DNA of 64,000 nucleotides from Carassius auratus. Taxonomy: Eukaryota > Chordata > Actinopteri > Cypriniformes > Cyprinidae. The notes below the pieces were generated by a model. It was given only the letters and a program-made list of their open reading frames with translations. It did not search any database and was not told the DNA's origin. Shown here piece after piece: positions 1 to 11,612 of the stretch. Position 1 is the first letter of the stretch. Each line of letters begins with the position of its first letter. The position numbers and the translations under genes are program-made. The DNA is taken from the NCBI RefSeq assembly GCF_003368295.1, contig NW_020523356.1, positions 1 to 64,000 on the forward strand, given 5' to 3'.

Positions 1-654
1 AAGAAGCTTTCTTTCTTTGGAAAGGATTGAGCCTTGCTGAAAACACTGCTATTGAATTATGTTGCTTGTACCTGTATCTTTAAGGAGATTTTTCTTGTTT
101 GATGGCCTGTTGCCAACCAGGGAAGATGCTTGCTGGTAAGAATGTTATCACAGCAGTGTTTGGGTAGTCTATAAGTGCTAGCAGACAAGTGTTAAAAGAA
201 ACAGGTCATGATCTCTACTGTATCAATATCAGGCCATTACTACTTTTCAAGCAGTTAAACCTAAGATGTAATGCATGAGAATTTCCAGAGGTTAAATATC
301 AGTCAGATGGCAAGATTTTGCACAAGCCCTTAAGGCCTCTTGTGTTGATGCAGTTAGGTAGGTAAAGAGTGTTTTATAAAGCCATGAAAAGACTAAGGCC
401 TGATGAAAAGGCAGAGAGCAAGGAAGGGTCTCATTCTGTCATATAAAACAGCTGGAGAACTGGTTGACTGTTTTACTACAGACAAGGTCTCTCTGTTCAT
501 CTTTCTTTCTTTCTCTAGCCTCACAAAGTCCCTAATAGGCCGTTTGGTCAATGGAGGATTGCAGTAATGGAGGTGAAGGCCAGGCTAGCTGGGCATGATG
601 AGAGATCAGCTTTAGCCGGCAGAGGATGAAAAAATTACCACTCAATCATCATCA
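1..654. other. Unassigned non-coding DNA
   Basis: No open reading frame with protein-like composition, no tandem array and no terminal-repeat structure is visible here. There are short homopolymer and TTTC runs near 500. It is probably intergenic or intronic. Confidence 0.5.
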
Positions 655-1345
655 TGTTTATTACGACGGCGTTTTACTGCCATGGAAAAAAATAAATAAT
701 AATAATAAGATTCCGAGATTAAAGTCAGAACTTTTCGAGAATAAAGTTGTAATATTTTGAGTCTAAATTTGTCTAAAATTACGAGAATAAAGCCTAAATA
801 TGCAAGAATAAAGTCGAAATCTTTAGAGAAAAAGTCAAAATGTATCGAGAATAAAGTCAAAATGTTTTGAGATTAAAGTTGAAATATTGCAAGAAAAAAG
901 TCAAAATATTATAAGAATAAAGTTGCAATTTTTCGAAATAAAGTCAAAATATTATGAGATTAAAGTCTAAATGTTTTGAGAATAAAGCCGAAATGTTTTG
1001 AGAATTTAAATCGTAGAAATAAAAGTTATAATATTTTGAGAGTATAGTCTTTATTGTGCATGAAAATGGCCCGGATTGGGAGCACTGGGAGAAGTTACCA
1101 GACCACTGGAATTGATCGTGTCTGAGTGGCAGCAGTTCACACACCCAATCGACATTCCTTTGGGGTCACTGTAGCTCTCTTATTTAACCCTTTTTTAATA
1201 CACTACAAATAGTTTATGTGTGGGATTATTAGCAGAAATCATACCCATGTGTCATATTCGTGATTACAAAATATTGAGCCTAATATTGTAATTTAGATAT
1301 TATTATTTTTTTTTTTATGTGACTAAAATGCCGTCGTATTTATAC
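655..1345. repeat. Foldback-like repeat with internal minisatellite
   Basis: The core (about 707-1055) is a degenerate tandem array of a roughly 22-24 bp unit of the form GAGAATAAAGTCAAAATATT, repeated about 14 times with substitutions and small length changes. It lies between two inverted arms. The left arm at about 657-684 reads TATTACGACGGCGTTTTACT. The right arm at about 1318-1342 gives, on the minus strand, ATAAATACGACGGCATTTTA. Arrays of this 'ATAAAGTC' type are common in fish genomes. Because the arms bracket the array, I read the whole as one mobile or foldback unit rather than a free-standing minisatellite. The sequence 1056-1317 between array and right arm is AT-rich and unassigned. 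The array is certain; the outer boundaries are less so. Confidence 0.7.
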
Positions 1346-2635
1346 CATGATGGGCAAAAATAAAAATAATAATAATAAAAAAATAAAATAAATTACTCAT
1401 CTGAAATGTGTTTTTAAAAGACTAAATTTAAAAGGTAAAAAAAAAATGTTCACCGGACCAAGCTGGTCTCTCCTACTTACTTTATTACTTATCTATAGAT
1501 TATTGATTATTGTTACTATGATTAATATTATTCTCATTATCCTTATTCTTATTACGAATCAAATTACTGCGATGAATGAGTTCATGTTATCCTTGCTAGT
1601 TTAGGTCATTTCTGAAACTGGAAACAAAATATGGAAAAAAAAATACTTGCTGTAAATGTTTTATTTTTTTGTTTCTTTCTTTCTTTTTCATTAAACTGTT
1701 GTGTTTGAATTATTTGTACTTTTGAATGTTGGGACAATAAAATAAGGTGTTGAAAGTTGTGTGCTGCCATGTCGTGTTCAAAGAAAAAAAGAGATTTGCT
1801 CCTCACATAACACGAGCTGATTTAACTAATACCGACTAATCTTTCAAATATTCCCAGGAAGATTCATTTTCTCAAGGCCCCAGAGGCACCAAATGTCACT
1901 TGAGCTGCACCTTTTTGATAAGAATTTGATCAGTTAGCCTCAATGAGCGTGAATGCCAGCGTGATTACTCACACAAAAGTTGAGATTCAGAATGAGGCAC
2001 GGAAACTTCCAGTAGATTATTGCATTAAGCACACCCTCTCCTTGGCTGTAATACAAAACAGACAGATGTGATGTAGTGAGACGTGAGAGCACAGCGCCCC
2101 CTGTATTGTTCCTGTAGAATTACTGTTGCTCTCTGCCATTTAAAAAGTTTTTTAATTAAAAAGCTTTCATAAATAAATAAATTGTCGTGTGGTTTGATTA
2201 AATATGATTATATGAAACTGCATTATATAATTATATGATTAAAATGCTGTACACTCACATGAGAGGAAGAGTCCAGTCATATCATTCATCTTGAAAATCC
2301 TATTGTCTCAGCGCATTAATAAAACAAAAATAAATAGTGTTATATGGTGCTTTCAGCTAAGACATTTAAATAAATTACATCTAAAGACAACAATCAAAAT
2401 AAACAATATATTAACAAACAATATACATATTACAGACACAATACAACCACTGAACACAGAAAACAAGCATCAAGTAGCAGGTTGTTTTTACATTAGAATC
2501 GAATTTGAATCTAGGTAGCAAACAGGATGCAGAATTACAATTCAGATGTAGCATTAAATGAACTGAAATCCAAAAAAAAAAAAAGTCATTTTTAACTAGA
2601 GAGCTTTGACAAACTTTGAGTGATGGATTCACAAA
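1346..2635. other. AT-rich non-coding DNA with a possible unique block
   Basis: Mostly AT-rich simple sequence (ATAATA, poly-A and poly-T runs). A mixed-composition block at about 1840-2110 has no visible repeat structure and could be conserved non-coding sequence. Short open frames here are low-complexity and not protein-like. Confidence 0.4.
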
Positions 2636-2950
2636 GTCTTGTCTGAAAGTTAAAGTTTCTTAAAACCTTTTAAAGTGCAAAGGTTTTATAAACCTTACAG
2701 ACAGATATACAAACAGGTGTTTGAAATACAGAAACTTAAGAAGAAACAAAAAAAAATGTAATGAATGTATCTTTAACTAAAAGCATATCTAGAAAAGGAA
2801 GATTCATCTAAACAAACATTGAAAGTCTCGTCCTTTCGGAAGTCTTGTCTAAAAGTTTAAGATGTTTAACAATTCTTGAAGTATAAAGATTCTAGGCCTG
2901 ATCAGATAAACATATAAATAGATAAAGAACTTCATTTCCCAGAAAACTAT
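2636..2950 (+). repeat. Pair of diverged direct repeats
   Basis: Two segments of about 100 bp, 2636-2745 and 2836-2945, share the order AGTCTTGTCTGAAAGTTTAA, then a 'CTTGAAGT..AAAG.TT' block, then GACAGATATACAAA or GATAAACATATAAA. The same motif order is common in a dispersed fish repeat that ends in GATA-like simple sequence. Divergence is high, so the copies are old. Family name unknown. Confidence 0.4.
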
Positions 2951-4779
2951 TTCCTGTGCTCAATTAACTTCCTTTAATTCTAGTTACACTAACTGTGAGA
3001 TGTGACCACCTCATTTCAAATTCCAACTCAAAATAGTTGAAAAAAAGATAAACAAATAGTTTTTGGTAAAAGGCAGCAGCAGTTAAACTTCACACATCCA
3101 GGCCATCAGGTGTCCGTAAAAGTCCAAAAAAATGGCGAAGATGAAGAAGAGCCCACATGAAGAAAACATAACTAAAAAGTAAGCAAATATTCTTTTATTT
3201 CATTTATCATCCCTGAAACAAAAACTACAGCCATATTCACATAAAAAACATTTGTCAAGACGGTATAACTTCATACAGAATTTGACTGCAGTGGCATTTA
3301 TAATGTTAAAATGTGGCGTAGGATTCATTATAACAAATGAATATGGATGTGGGTGCTCTGATTCACCCCATGGATGATTGACCTCGGTTTGTGGCCTGTG
3401 GCATTGGGGTGGGCAGGGCTTAACGGTGGTCTATGTCCTTGGGGTGGGCAGGGCTCAATGCTGAGCTGAAGGGCAAAAGGGGCGAGGGGTGTGATAAAGC
3501 CATGAGGTCGTTCCAAGTCGCTTCACACCGTTAAGGATTTAATGAGGCAAATGCCCAGTTAAGGAAGAGAATATGCATCGTGAATCATCAGCCTCCTCTT
3601 TAAAAATTTTCTCTACTACCCACAGTCTCCTAAAAAAGGCAGGGGTTTTGATGCATCTGATATTGAATCTAACTGATGGGGCTTATTGGGTCATTACACG
3701 ACGACTTCACTTATGAGGTATCTGCTGTGGAAAGACACAGCAGATGAGTAACACAACATATCCGCCGTCTGACTGCTGTCTTCTGTAAACATCTGGCATG
3801 ATGCCATATGTGACTAGTTATTATGCAATGCATTTCACAATCTGGCATACATTTGCTCTGAAGTTGAGGATTTATGTCATTTACCATGTAATGGAACATG
3901 AATACATTCAACAGCTAGACAGAGCTCTTTTGATATGGACATATGACTGTACACTGCTGTTGAACAAGTATCTTCATACATTCACCAATATCAGATTTCT
4001 AAAGACTAGTGTGTAACCAATTACTAACATAATACAGATGTATTTTGGACACTTGGATCACACCAAAAAATAGTTACAAAATATTTAGTTTGCATTACAT
4101 TTACTGAGAAAAAGTGTGTTTGAGCTAAATATTTAAAATAATAATAATAAAATAATATACGCCACTTGCTATCGTAGACTGTTGTGTAAATGTATTTGCA
4201 TTTATAATTTTAATTATAACAATAATTATAATATAATTATATCAAACAAAATGGCTATCAAGCAAACAAAAAATTATGGTATTATTTTTATAATTGCAAA
4301 TTTATATTTAAAAATGATTTTATCACTTTATACACTACAGATGCAAACCTTATTGCTCATAATATGCAGTTTTCTCATCAGTCGTAATTGTGATTTTATA
4401 TTTCAGTTGCCACATTAGAATTTTAAATAACTTATCTTAGATATCTTTTTATCTTGAACTTTCCTAATTGTTTTTTTTTACCTAGAGTTGGGAAGCAGAT
4501 TACATACAAAACACACCTAAAATATATTTCATAAAATGTGCATTAATCACTGCTACCCTTTGTAATTAACAAAGAAGAGCTACCACTTCTTTTGCATGGT
4601 TTAGTATTCAGAATAGCCAAATATAACTTGATTAAACTTTTACTGTAATTAAATAATATACTACAAGCTGGGACTACAATGTAAATTTGATGAAAGAAAT
4701 ATATCTCTTACATGTACAAATCAATATATCCATCAAGAAGGCATTTTACTACTTAGTTGTGACTTTTTCACCTCTCTCC
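2951..4779. other. Unassigned AT-rich non-coding DNA
   Basis: No gene or clear repeat is recognised. A G-rich stretch at about 3365-3490 contains two near-direct copies of GGGGTGGGCAGGGCT about 43 bp apart. The block 4130-4330 is low-complexity AT sequence. Open frames here encode low-complexity or biased peptides and I do not regard them as genes. Confidence 0.4.
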
Positions 4780-5110
4780 ACACCGAGCGCTCCATTAATT
4801 CTGCCACAAGGAAGAGCTGGGCAGCTGCAGCATTTCTGTGTTGGACAGTCTGTGGTTTGAGTTCCTCTCACAACCAGACACATATGGCCCACTGGCTTTG
4901 CTCTCTCTGTCTTTCTGTCAGACGCCGTGTGGCCGTTCGCCTCCCTGCTAGGCTCTGGGGATCAGGGAGAGGTGGCGGTTTGGGTGGCAGGGCTCCCCTC
5001 TGGCTGGAGCCCAGGATCTGGTGCCGTTTATTAGGAGACAGGTGGCACAGGTCTGCTTCACTCGTTTCATTCTTCAGTCTCAGACCAGGCGGTCCACTAT
5101 CTCCAATATT
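4780..5110. promoter_or_regulatory. Repeat-free, GC-richer block; candidate conserved non-coding element
   Basis: This stretch is clearly more GC-rich than its surroundings and keeps several CpGs. It has no tandem or inverted structure and matches no repeat family I recognise. A 103-codon plus-strand frame (4857-5168) crosses it, but its product is rich in R, G, L and W and looks like translation of GC-rich non-coding DNA. Sequence that stays complex in a transposon-rich neighbourhood may be under constraint. That is inference; only cross-species alignment would show it. Confidence 0.2.
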
Positions 5111-6299
5111 TCATAAAGTTTGCACTCTTTTACTCTCCAATATGATTCTTTTTTGTAAAATAAAATAATCACCATAGTAATAGTTTTGATATTCATTTTG
5201 ATAGTAAGAGGCTAAAAATGATATGGTAAAAACCTTTTAATAGGTCAACTGTAAGTTTCTTTACTATTGTTACGTTCCCCCCCTTTCTAGTCTAGGGCTG
5301 GGGAAAGCATTACAAAAATGTGCAGGGAGAGCATCCTCTTCCTACAAATGATCACAATAACAACAGAACAAAGTTGACAAACATATTCTTAATGGTAAAT
5401 CTGGCCACACAGGCCAACATAGCACAACTGCGTACAACTAGGGGTTACTGTAACACTCCAACTATTAATGGCAACTATTCCACAGAGTTACCATACTCTA
5501 AAGAAGTTAGCACACAGCATACCTTCTTTAGTGTTTTCCACCACCCCAGAAGTTACAACAAAACACTCTGAAAGTGACAAGTGCTGGAACCTGACGATGA
5601 CAGTAAATCTCAGAAGCAAGCCTCAGTCTCTCTCTCTCAGTGTTTGGAGGTTTTTGGATCTTTTATATAGTGCTCAACCCACTCCATAAACGAGCTGGAA
5701 TACAATTCAGGTGGCTCTCCCAACCTGTGTGGATAGGAGAAGCAACAGAGAAGCACAACAGAAAACGTACCAAGACAAGCTCTACATTTTACACCAGCAA
5801 ATGAAAGTACACAGACAACTATATACACAGTGGAAACTAGATCTAATGGGACATTTCAAGTTATTTTACAGTAAAATATGGTTAAATGTTTTTCATATAA
5901 TATTGTTACAGTTTTTAGAAGTGAAAATACAAATGAAAGTGGAAAAACTTTAAATGTGACCACTCACATTTTTTCTTCATAGTTTTTTCTTAACAGCTGT
6001 TCAGTTTTCACGATTTTTGTTATGTGTTATCATGTTTATATTTTGTATTTGTGTGTAACAGTAAAACTAATACAAAAAATTATACCATATTTTTTAAATA
6101 GTAAGTTTTGGCAACCACATGCTGATTTTTTTTACTGTAAATTTCACAGAATTATTTAAAATATAAAAAATGTTTAGTGCATATTTAAAAAACACTGATT
6201 GCTTGATATTTTTTAAGTAGACATTTTGCAGGAAAAAAAAGATAGAAAATAAGTAGCACTTTTATCCCCTTTAAATCAACACCACTACAGTTATATCAT
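5111..6299. other. Unassigned non-coding DNA
   Basis: A mix of unique and AT-rich sequence with no protein-like frame and no transposon ends that I can pair. Confidence 0.4.
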
Positions 6300-6465
6300 G
6301 CTTGGGGGAAAAAACTTCTTAAACCAGGTTTGATCTGGTCTCTGGTCATGTTGGCTGATCTAAAGATCAGATTAACCAGGCTGTGAGATCAGCTAAGAGC
6401 CTAAGACCATCTTAATTAAACCAGACAAACCAGCTTAAACTGGATGATTTTACAGCAAGGTTCAT
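6300..6465. repeat. Degenerate CCAGCTTAAACCAGC-type fish repeat
   Basis: The stretch contains interleaved forms of AACCAGG, GATCTGGTC, AACCAGGCTG, CCAGACAAACCAGC and TTAAACTGG in both orientations. This is the pattern of the short internally repetitive 'CCAGCTTAAACCAGC' element seen widely in fish. The copy is degenerate and I cannot place its ends exactly. Confidence 0.45.
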
Positions 6466-6477
6466 ACAGACATTTCC

Positions 6478-6480
6478 CAT

Positions 6481-6511
<31 letters not shown>

Positions 6512-6512
6512 T
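6478..6512. repeat. (TTTA)n microsatellite
   Basis: About eight uninterrupted tetranucleotide units, in otherwise unassigned non-coding sequence. Confidence 0.95.
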
Positions 6513-7062
6513 CCTAAAACCAGCAATTATTCTGGACTTAATTAGGATAAATTAGTCTAGTTTTTTTTAAGCACTTCACCAAGTCGTGGTTAAACACATC
6601 TCTAGTTTGCTGTAGACAGAAATATCTACTGCCGTTGGTGCCTCTTGTATTTACATTTTATGAGATCAGTATTTCTGGTAGAGCTTTAATATGAGAATCA
6701 GCTAACCGTAAAATCAGCTTGACAAATTATTATGAAGAAAATAGAGAATGGAAGAATGAATTCCCACTTTCAGAACATCCTGAATGGATATTAAGAAACA
6801 AAAAAGCAATTTTGAGTTTCACCACAAATCTGATCAAGCCCTCTCCCTCTGTCTGATCTCACCTCAGTTTTTCCCCTTCCGCTCTTTATCTTTCTCTCTG
6901 CAAGAGGCTTTGCTCCGGCCAGAAACCCTCCTCACATTCTCCAAGATCAGATTTGAATATCTCTCCTCAGCACTTGCTGTTTTCCACCATCTGTCACATA
7001 CAACAGTGAAGTCTATGAGCCAAACCTCCATTCAGAGGCCCATGAATTCTCACTCTATATTC

Positions 7063-7065
<3 letters not shown>

Positions 7066-7093
<28 letters not shown>
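7066..7093. repeat. (CA)n microsatellite
   Basis: A run of about 14 CA units followed by ACGCACACTGC. Flanking sequence from 6513 to 7624 is unassigned and I see no gene in it. Confidence 0.95.
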
Positions 7094-7099
<6 letters not shown>

Positions 7100-7624
7100 T
7101 GCATACTGGGGCAAGACAGATAGCCAGTTCCTAAATCATTCACACACAGCCAGTCAGCACAGGTCATGGACCCAGTTGGCTCTGAGCCAACAATACACAC
7201 CTGCTAGTTCTGAAACATTCAACATCAAACTTTCCTCCACTTGATTGAGGTTTGATTGCTGTATTCATACAGTAAGAGAGTGACAACTATTTACTATATG
7301 CTGCTCTCTAACGGTCCTGTTCATATACAGCCTACTCGAGCAGTATTTTCATATAAACAATTAGCTGAAGGCAAGCCACTTTATACAGGGATAATTGGAA
7401 TAATTTCTGTAACGATACTAACAAAGAAAATAATAAACAATGTAATGTTTATTAAACTTAGTTAATAAAGATTGTGGTCAGTAAGATTTTATTTTTGAAT
7501 TATTATTCAAAAGGCATTTATTGTTTTACAAAATAACTCAATTTGAAATAAATTCTGTTCTTTTGAAATTTCTATTCAACAAGGAATCCTGGAAAAATGC
7601 ATCACTGTTTCCACAAAACCATTA

Positions 7625-8210
7625 AACTCCACTAAAACACACTCCACTATTTTTGAAAATAGGTTCATTTTCCAACTCCCCCTAGAGTTAAACAGTTGTG
7701 TTTTACCATTTTTGAATCCATTCAGCCGATCTCTGGGTCTGGCGGTAGCATTTTTAGCTTAGCTTAGCATAGATTGTTGAATCTGATTAGACCGTAAGCA
7801 TCTCGAAATGACCAAAGAGTTTTGATATTTTTCATAATTAAAACTTGACTCATCTGTAGTTACATTGTGTACGAAGAATGACAGAAAATGAAAAGTTGCG
7901 ATTTTCTAGGTCGATAATGCTAGTAGCTATACTCTCATTCCTGTTTAATAATCAAGGGACTTTGCTGCCGTACCATGGGTGCAGCAGATGCAGTGTTATT
8001 ATGCAGCACCTGAAAATAGTCCCCAGCAACTCTGCTGTTACTGCAACTACACAAACTAGCTGGGGACTATTTTCAGGTGCTGCATAATATCACTGCGCCT
8101 GCTGCACCCATGGTACGGCAGTAAAGTTCCTTGATTATTACACCGGAATGAGAGTATACAGCAGTTCCTAGCCATATCAGCCTTAAAAAAAATCGCAACT
8201 TTTCATTAAA
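7625..8210 (+). mobile_element. Large foldback (palindromic) DNA element, right arm truncated
   Basis: The inner arms pair over about 150 bp. CCGTACCATGGGTGCAGCAG near 7970 matches, inverted, the sequence ending CTGCACCCATGGTACGG near 8116. AGCACCTGAAAATAGTCCCC (about 8005) matches GGGGACTATTTTCAGGTGCT (about 8064). AAAAGTTGCGATTTT (about 7890) matches AATCGCAACTTTT (about 8190). The left arm continues outward to about 7625 through a segment containing GAGTTAAACAGTTGTGTTTTACC and TTAGCTTAGCTTAGCATAG. The right arm stops shortly after the ATCGCAACTTTTCA segment, so the outer right arm is missing. This is a high-copy cyprinid foldback as I know it. It has no coding capacity and the autonomous partner is unknown. 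Confidence 0.85.
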
Positions 8211-9193
8211 ACCCCCTGGCATATATTGTCCTAAACCCATTTCACAGTCATGTTTAAACAGGCTGAATCTTCACAGAAGGTCAAAGTGAATGAGAGATGT
8301 TAGCAAAAGTATCCAAATTGCTGATGAAGTCTGTATTCGAAAGCACATTCATTTAAAACGATCGTCCTGAAGATTAAACTTAACAAAGCTTGAAATTTTA
8401 ATGCGATTTCCCTCAGCTTGAGCCGTAAATGTGGCCTGTAGAGTAAAGCTGGAGATAACTCTCTCTCATACCCTGATCTTTTGTCGTACTCTGTGTAATA
8501 TCCAAACCATCTCCAGAGTAATACCCACTTATTTTTCTATAAGCCTTGGGATTTTACAGACGAATGAAACAGAAAATATATCTTCAGTGCTCCTTTGTGA
8601 TATTGGGTTTTTGATCCAAATGGATATTTTTTTTTTTATGTTCACAAAAAAAAGTGCAGGATTGAAGTGAAAGTTGAGATATGTGTTGCGAGCAGATACG
8701 CTCACATCTGTACGCATACGTGCGCACAGACTTTCTCCTCTTGTTTGTGGGTTTTACACCTGTCAACACTGCTAATCCAGCCCTGAATCCTCCGTCTCAT
8801 CTGAGAGTACCATGAATGGGAAACCTGTTGGTAAGGACCAAATATGGCATCAGCTGTCTAAAGATGCTGCAGGCAAAACATCCAAGAGAAACCCAGGGGC
8901 AATGATTAAATAAAGAATGGACCCTGCTGTAAATATCAGAAGTACTCACAGTTCTGTATCCTGATGATGTCTGTGGCAGGCCTGAGGGGAACCAATCAAC
9001 AGCCAGCTTTCGGAGTACTGAATTAGTCATGTCAGTCACAAAATGACTTTAATTTGGCCTGTAGAAAAGCAACTGAACAAAGACAAAAGGTATTCATATA
9101 TACACATACCCTACTGGTTAAATTATAAAACACACTTCACTGAATTTATGTTTCTTGCGAACTTTTGTTATAAAGGCTTACTGTATACTTAAA
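8211..9193. other. Unassigned non-coding DNA
   Basis: No repeat ends or protein-like frames are seen. Overlapping open frames on the minus strand around 8529-9039 encode compositionally random peptides. Confidence 0.4.
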
Positions 9194-9441
9194 TTAAAGG
9201 GATAGTATAACCAAAAATGAAAAACCTGTTTTCTTTTGTTGAACATAAAAGAAGACATTTTAAAGAATGTTGGCAAGCAAACAGTTGACAGTCTCATGCA
9301 ATGAAAGTCAATGTCTACCTACTGTTTGCTTACCAACATTCTTTAAAATATCTTCTTTTGTGTTTAACAAAAGAAAGTCATACAGGTTTGGATTTAAAAA
9401 AGATGACAGAATTACAATTTTTGTGTGAAGTATTCCTTTAA
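9194..9441. mobile_element. TTAA-bounded foldback MITE
   Basis: A 248-bp near-perfect foldback. It starts TTAAAGGGATAGTATAACC and ends in a sequence whose reverse complement begins TTAAAGGAATACTTCACAC. Inner arms pair: AAAGAAGACATTTTAAAGAA and TTCTTTAAAATATCTTCTTT, then GTTGGCAAGCAAACAGT and CTGTTTGCTTACCAAC. Both ends carry TTAA, consistent with a TTAA target-site preference of the piggyBac type, though the superfamily is not proven. It is non-coding and non-autonomous. The family is very common in cyprinids; degenerate relatives occur near 16309, 18612 and 39676. Confidence 0.85.
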
Positions 9442-9837
9442 CATTTTAATAATAACAAATATTTTAATGGTCACTACATAATTGCCATATTTGCACTTGA
9501 GTTACTTCATATTTTCTATGACTTTATTATGACTACTTTACAATATATATAAAAAAAGAAAGAATGAGTTATGTCTCCAAACTTTGGGCTAGCAGTGTAC
9601 AGTAAGTGGGACATAAGACCGACAGCTTCTCTTACCTGTTAAGCAACCTGTTCTCTCTTGCTGTTACTGCTGTCTGTCCTCCACGCATCACTTCACTTCT
9701 GGGTCAACGTCAGCACGCCTCCCCCTCATCTCTAATCAAACACATGCACACATCCAACACCATTACAGTTCTTCAAGTGTGCTCAAAGCTGCTCAAGTGC
9801 ACAGGACGTTCCCTGTAGTCTACACCAAGTAAAGAAT

Positions 9838-10230
9838 TAAAGGAATAGTCCATCCAAAAAAGAAAATGTGCTCACCTATATAAGGCCATCCAAGCTGTAG
9901 ATGAGCATTTCTTCATTGGAACAGTTTTGAGGAAATGTAGCATTATATCACTTGCTCACCAATGGATCCTCTGCAGTGAATGGGTGCCGTCAGAACAAGC
10001 CCAAACAGCTGGTATACATGACTCCAGTCCATCAACTGACATCTTGTGAAGAGAAAAGCAGTGTGTTTGTGCTAAACAAATCCATCAAGACATTTTTAAC
10101 TTCGGAGTTCTGCTTATGGATAAAATAAGTCTCTATCCATAATGTTGCTTTCTAAAGTTAAAAAGTCAGCTCATCTGAATCGGAAGAGAAAAATTTACAG
10201 ATCAATCACTATTTACAAGTGTAAACAGTC
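9838..10230 (+). mobile_element. Dispersed foldback-type repeat, copy 1
   Basis: Begins TTAAAGGAATAGTCCATCC and contains CCAATGGATCCTCTGCAGTG and AATGGGTGCCGTCAG. That block recurs almost exactly at 56668-56702. It continues through CTCCAGTCCATCAACTGACAT and ends in a degenerate right arm with GAATCGGAAGAGAAAAATTTACAG. The second copy (56547 onward) is interrupted by a nested MITE. Non-coding and non-autonomous; I recognise it as a cyprinid repeat but do not know its formal name. Confidence 0.75.
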
Positions 10231-11457
10231 ATTTCACAAAACACAAAACATGTTACAATACATATAATTTCAAAGCAGATTTACAGAAAATGATGGTGTT
10301 AAACTTTACATTTTCATGCCTTACAGTCACATTTAGCTGATTAAAATGGGCAAGAATATAATTTACATTTTGTGACAATATCAGGTTGAAATATTGTAAC
10401 AATAATACATGAGTATGCAAATAAAGTTGGATATACTATATATCTTGTATAGAGAGAGTTGTGTGATAATATAGTTTACATTTTGAGTAGAAATTATGCT
10501 TAAAAAAAGCTTATATGCTTATAATAAAAATAAGCAAATACATTGTTAAAATTAACAACATTATTATTCTTTATTATATTTATTAACAATATCATTACTT
10601 TTGAATATTATTTATCATCTTTTTTTTTTCTTTTTTTTTCTTTTTAATTTGAATAAATCAGCATTAGTTACATCAACGGTATATTTATAAACCACATAAT
10701 TTATAAATCACTAAATGAGATAAATATATGCCATAAAAAAAATTCATTACTACAGTAAAACTATGATAAAGTCATGTGAGTTCCTTTACACAGCGTAAGA
10801 AGCTTCAGAATCTCATCAACTAGTGAAGTCTCTAAGAATACTACAAACACCTTGCAGGGTTTTCTTTGCATTCAATGCCCCGTGAGCACCACAGAGGTGT
10901 CAGGATATATTCGGAGGTGTTTAATAGTAGAGGTGGGTGGTTGATGAAGTGGTGGCCATTTTAAGAGATCAGGCCAGAACATTGGTGTGAACAAGCCACT
11001 CGTGCTTAGGAAAAAATAAAATAAAAAGAGAATAAGAGCAGGCAGAAACCTCCGGTCAGCCCCATCATAAGCTCTCGGCTGATGCTCCATAGGCGAGTGG
11101 CCCATGCTCCAGTGCTTTTAAAACACTCTACCCGTGCCTGGCTGAAGAGGAGCGGGCAGACACATGGCTCCCTAGCTGCTGTATGTACAATCAGCCCTTG
11201 TTAGCTTTGCACACCAGCTCTTTCTCACTGCCTCTCAGCCTGCCGGTCAATTATAATCAAATTGAACCAGCGGCTGAAGAGAGAGTTCAAATCTTGACCT
11301 CTTCTGTAGCACTGCCCGGAATCTTGATATGGGTGCTGGATTAAAAACACTACATGCATTAGTGAACAAGAGGATGGTTCATAGGACGCCGACATTCAAC
11401 TGGTGGGTTGTGACCTACAAATGAGTCACAGGTCTGTTCTGATAGGTCTGTTCAGCC
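10231..11457. other. Unassigned non-coding DNA
   Basis: AT-rich to about 10780, then mixed-composition unique sequence at about 10860-11400, including a GC-richer part at 10880-11290. No coding signal is convincing. Confidence 0.4.
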
Positions 11458-11612
11458 ACTCAGGATATAATTTATTCCATCACAGGAATAAATTATATTT
11501 AAAAACATATTAATATATAAAAGTGTTATTTTAAATTGTAATACTATTTCATAATAATAGTGTTTTTAATGTATTTTTGATCAAATAATACAGCCACTGT
11601 AAAAAAAAAAAA
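11458..11612 (+). repeat. Dispersed fish repeat 'W', partial copy (plus)
   Basis: Shares ordered blocks with three other places in this window: ATCACAGGAATAAATTA, then TTATTTTAAATTGTAATA, then GTATTTTTGATCAAATAA and a CAGCC. The same blocks occur at 25925-26165 (plus) and, inverted, at 19385-19660 and 53710-53900. 'W' is a label used only in this annotation. This copy has only the downstream half of the unit. No coding capacity. Confidence 0.7.

Noticed and set aside
3133..3186. Short ATG frame reading MAKMKKSPHEENITKK followed by a GTAAGC donor-like site
   Set aside because: It could be a tiny first exon, but GTAAG sites are frequent by chance, the peptide is K-rich and featureless, and no partner exon was found.
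4857..5168. 103-codon plus-strand frame
   Set aside because: R/G/L/W-rich product typical of translating GC-rich non-coding DNA; no domain and no splice support.
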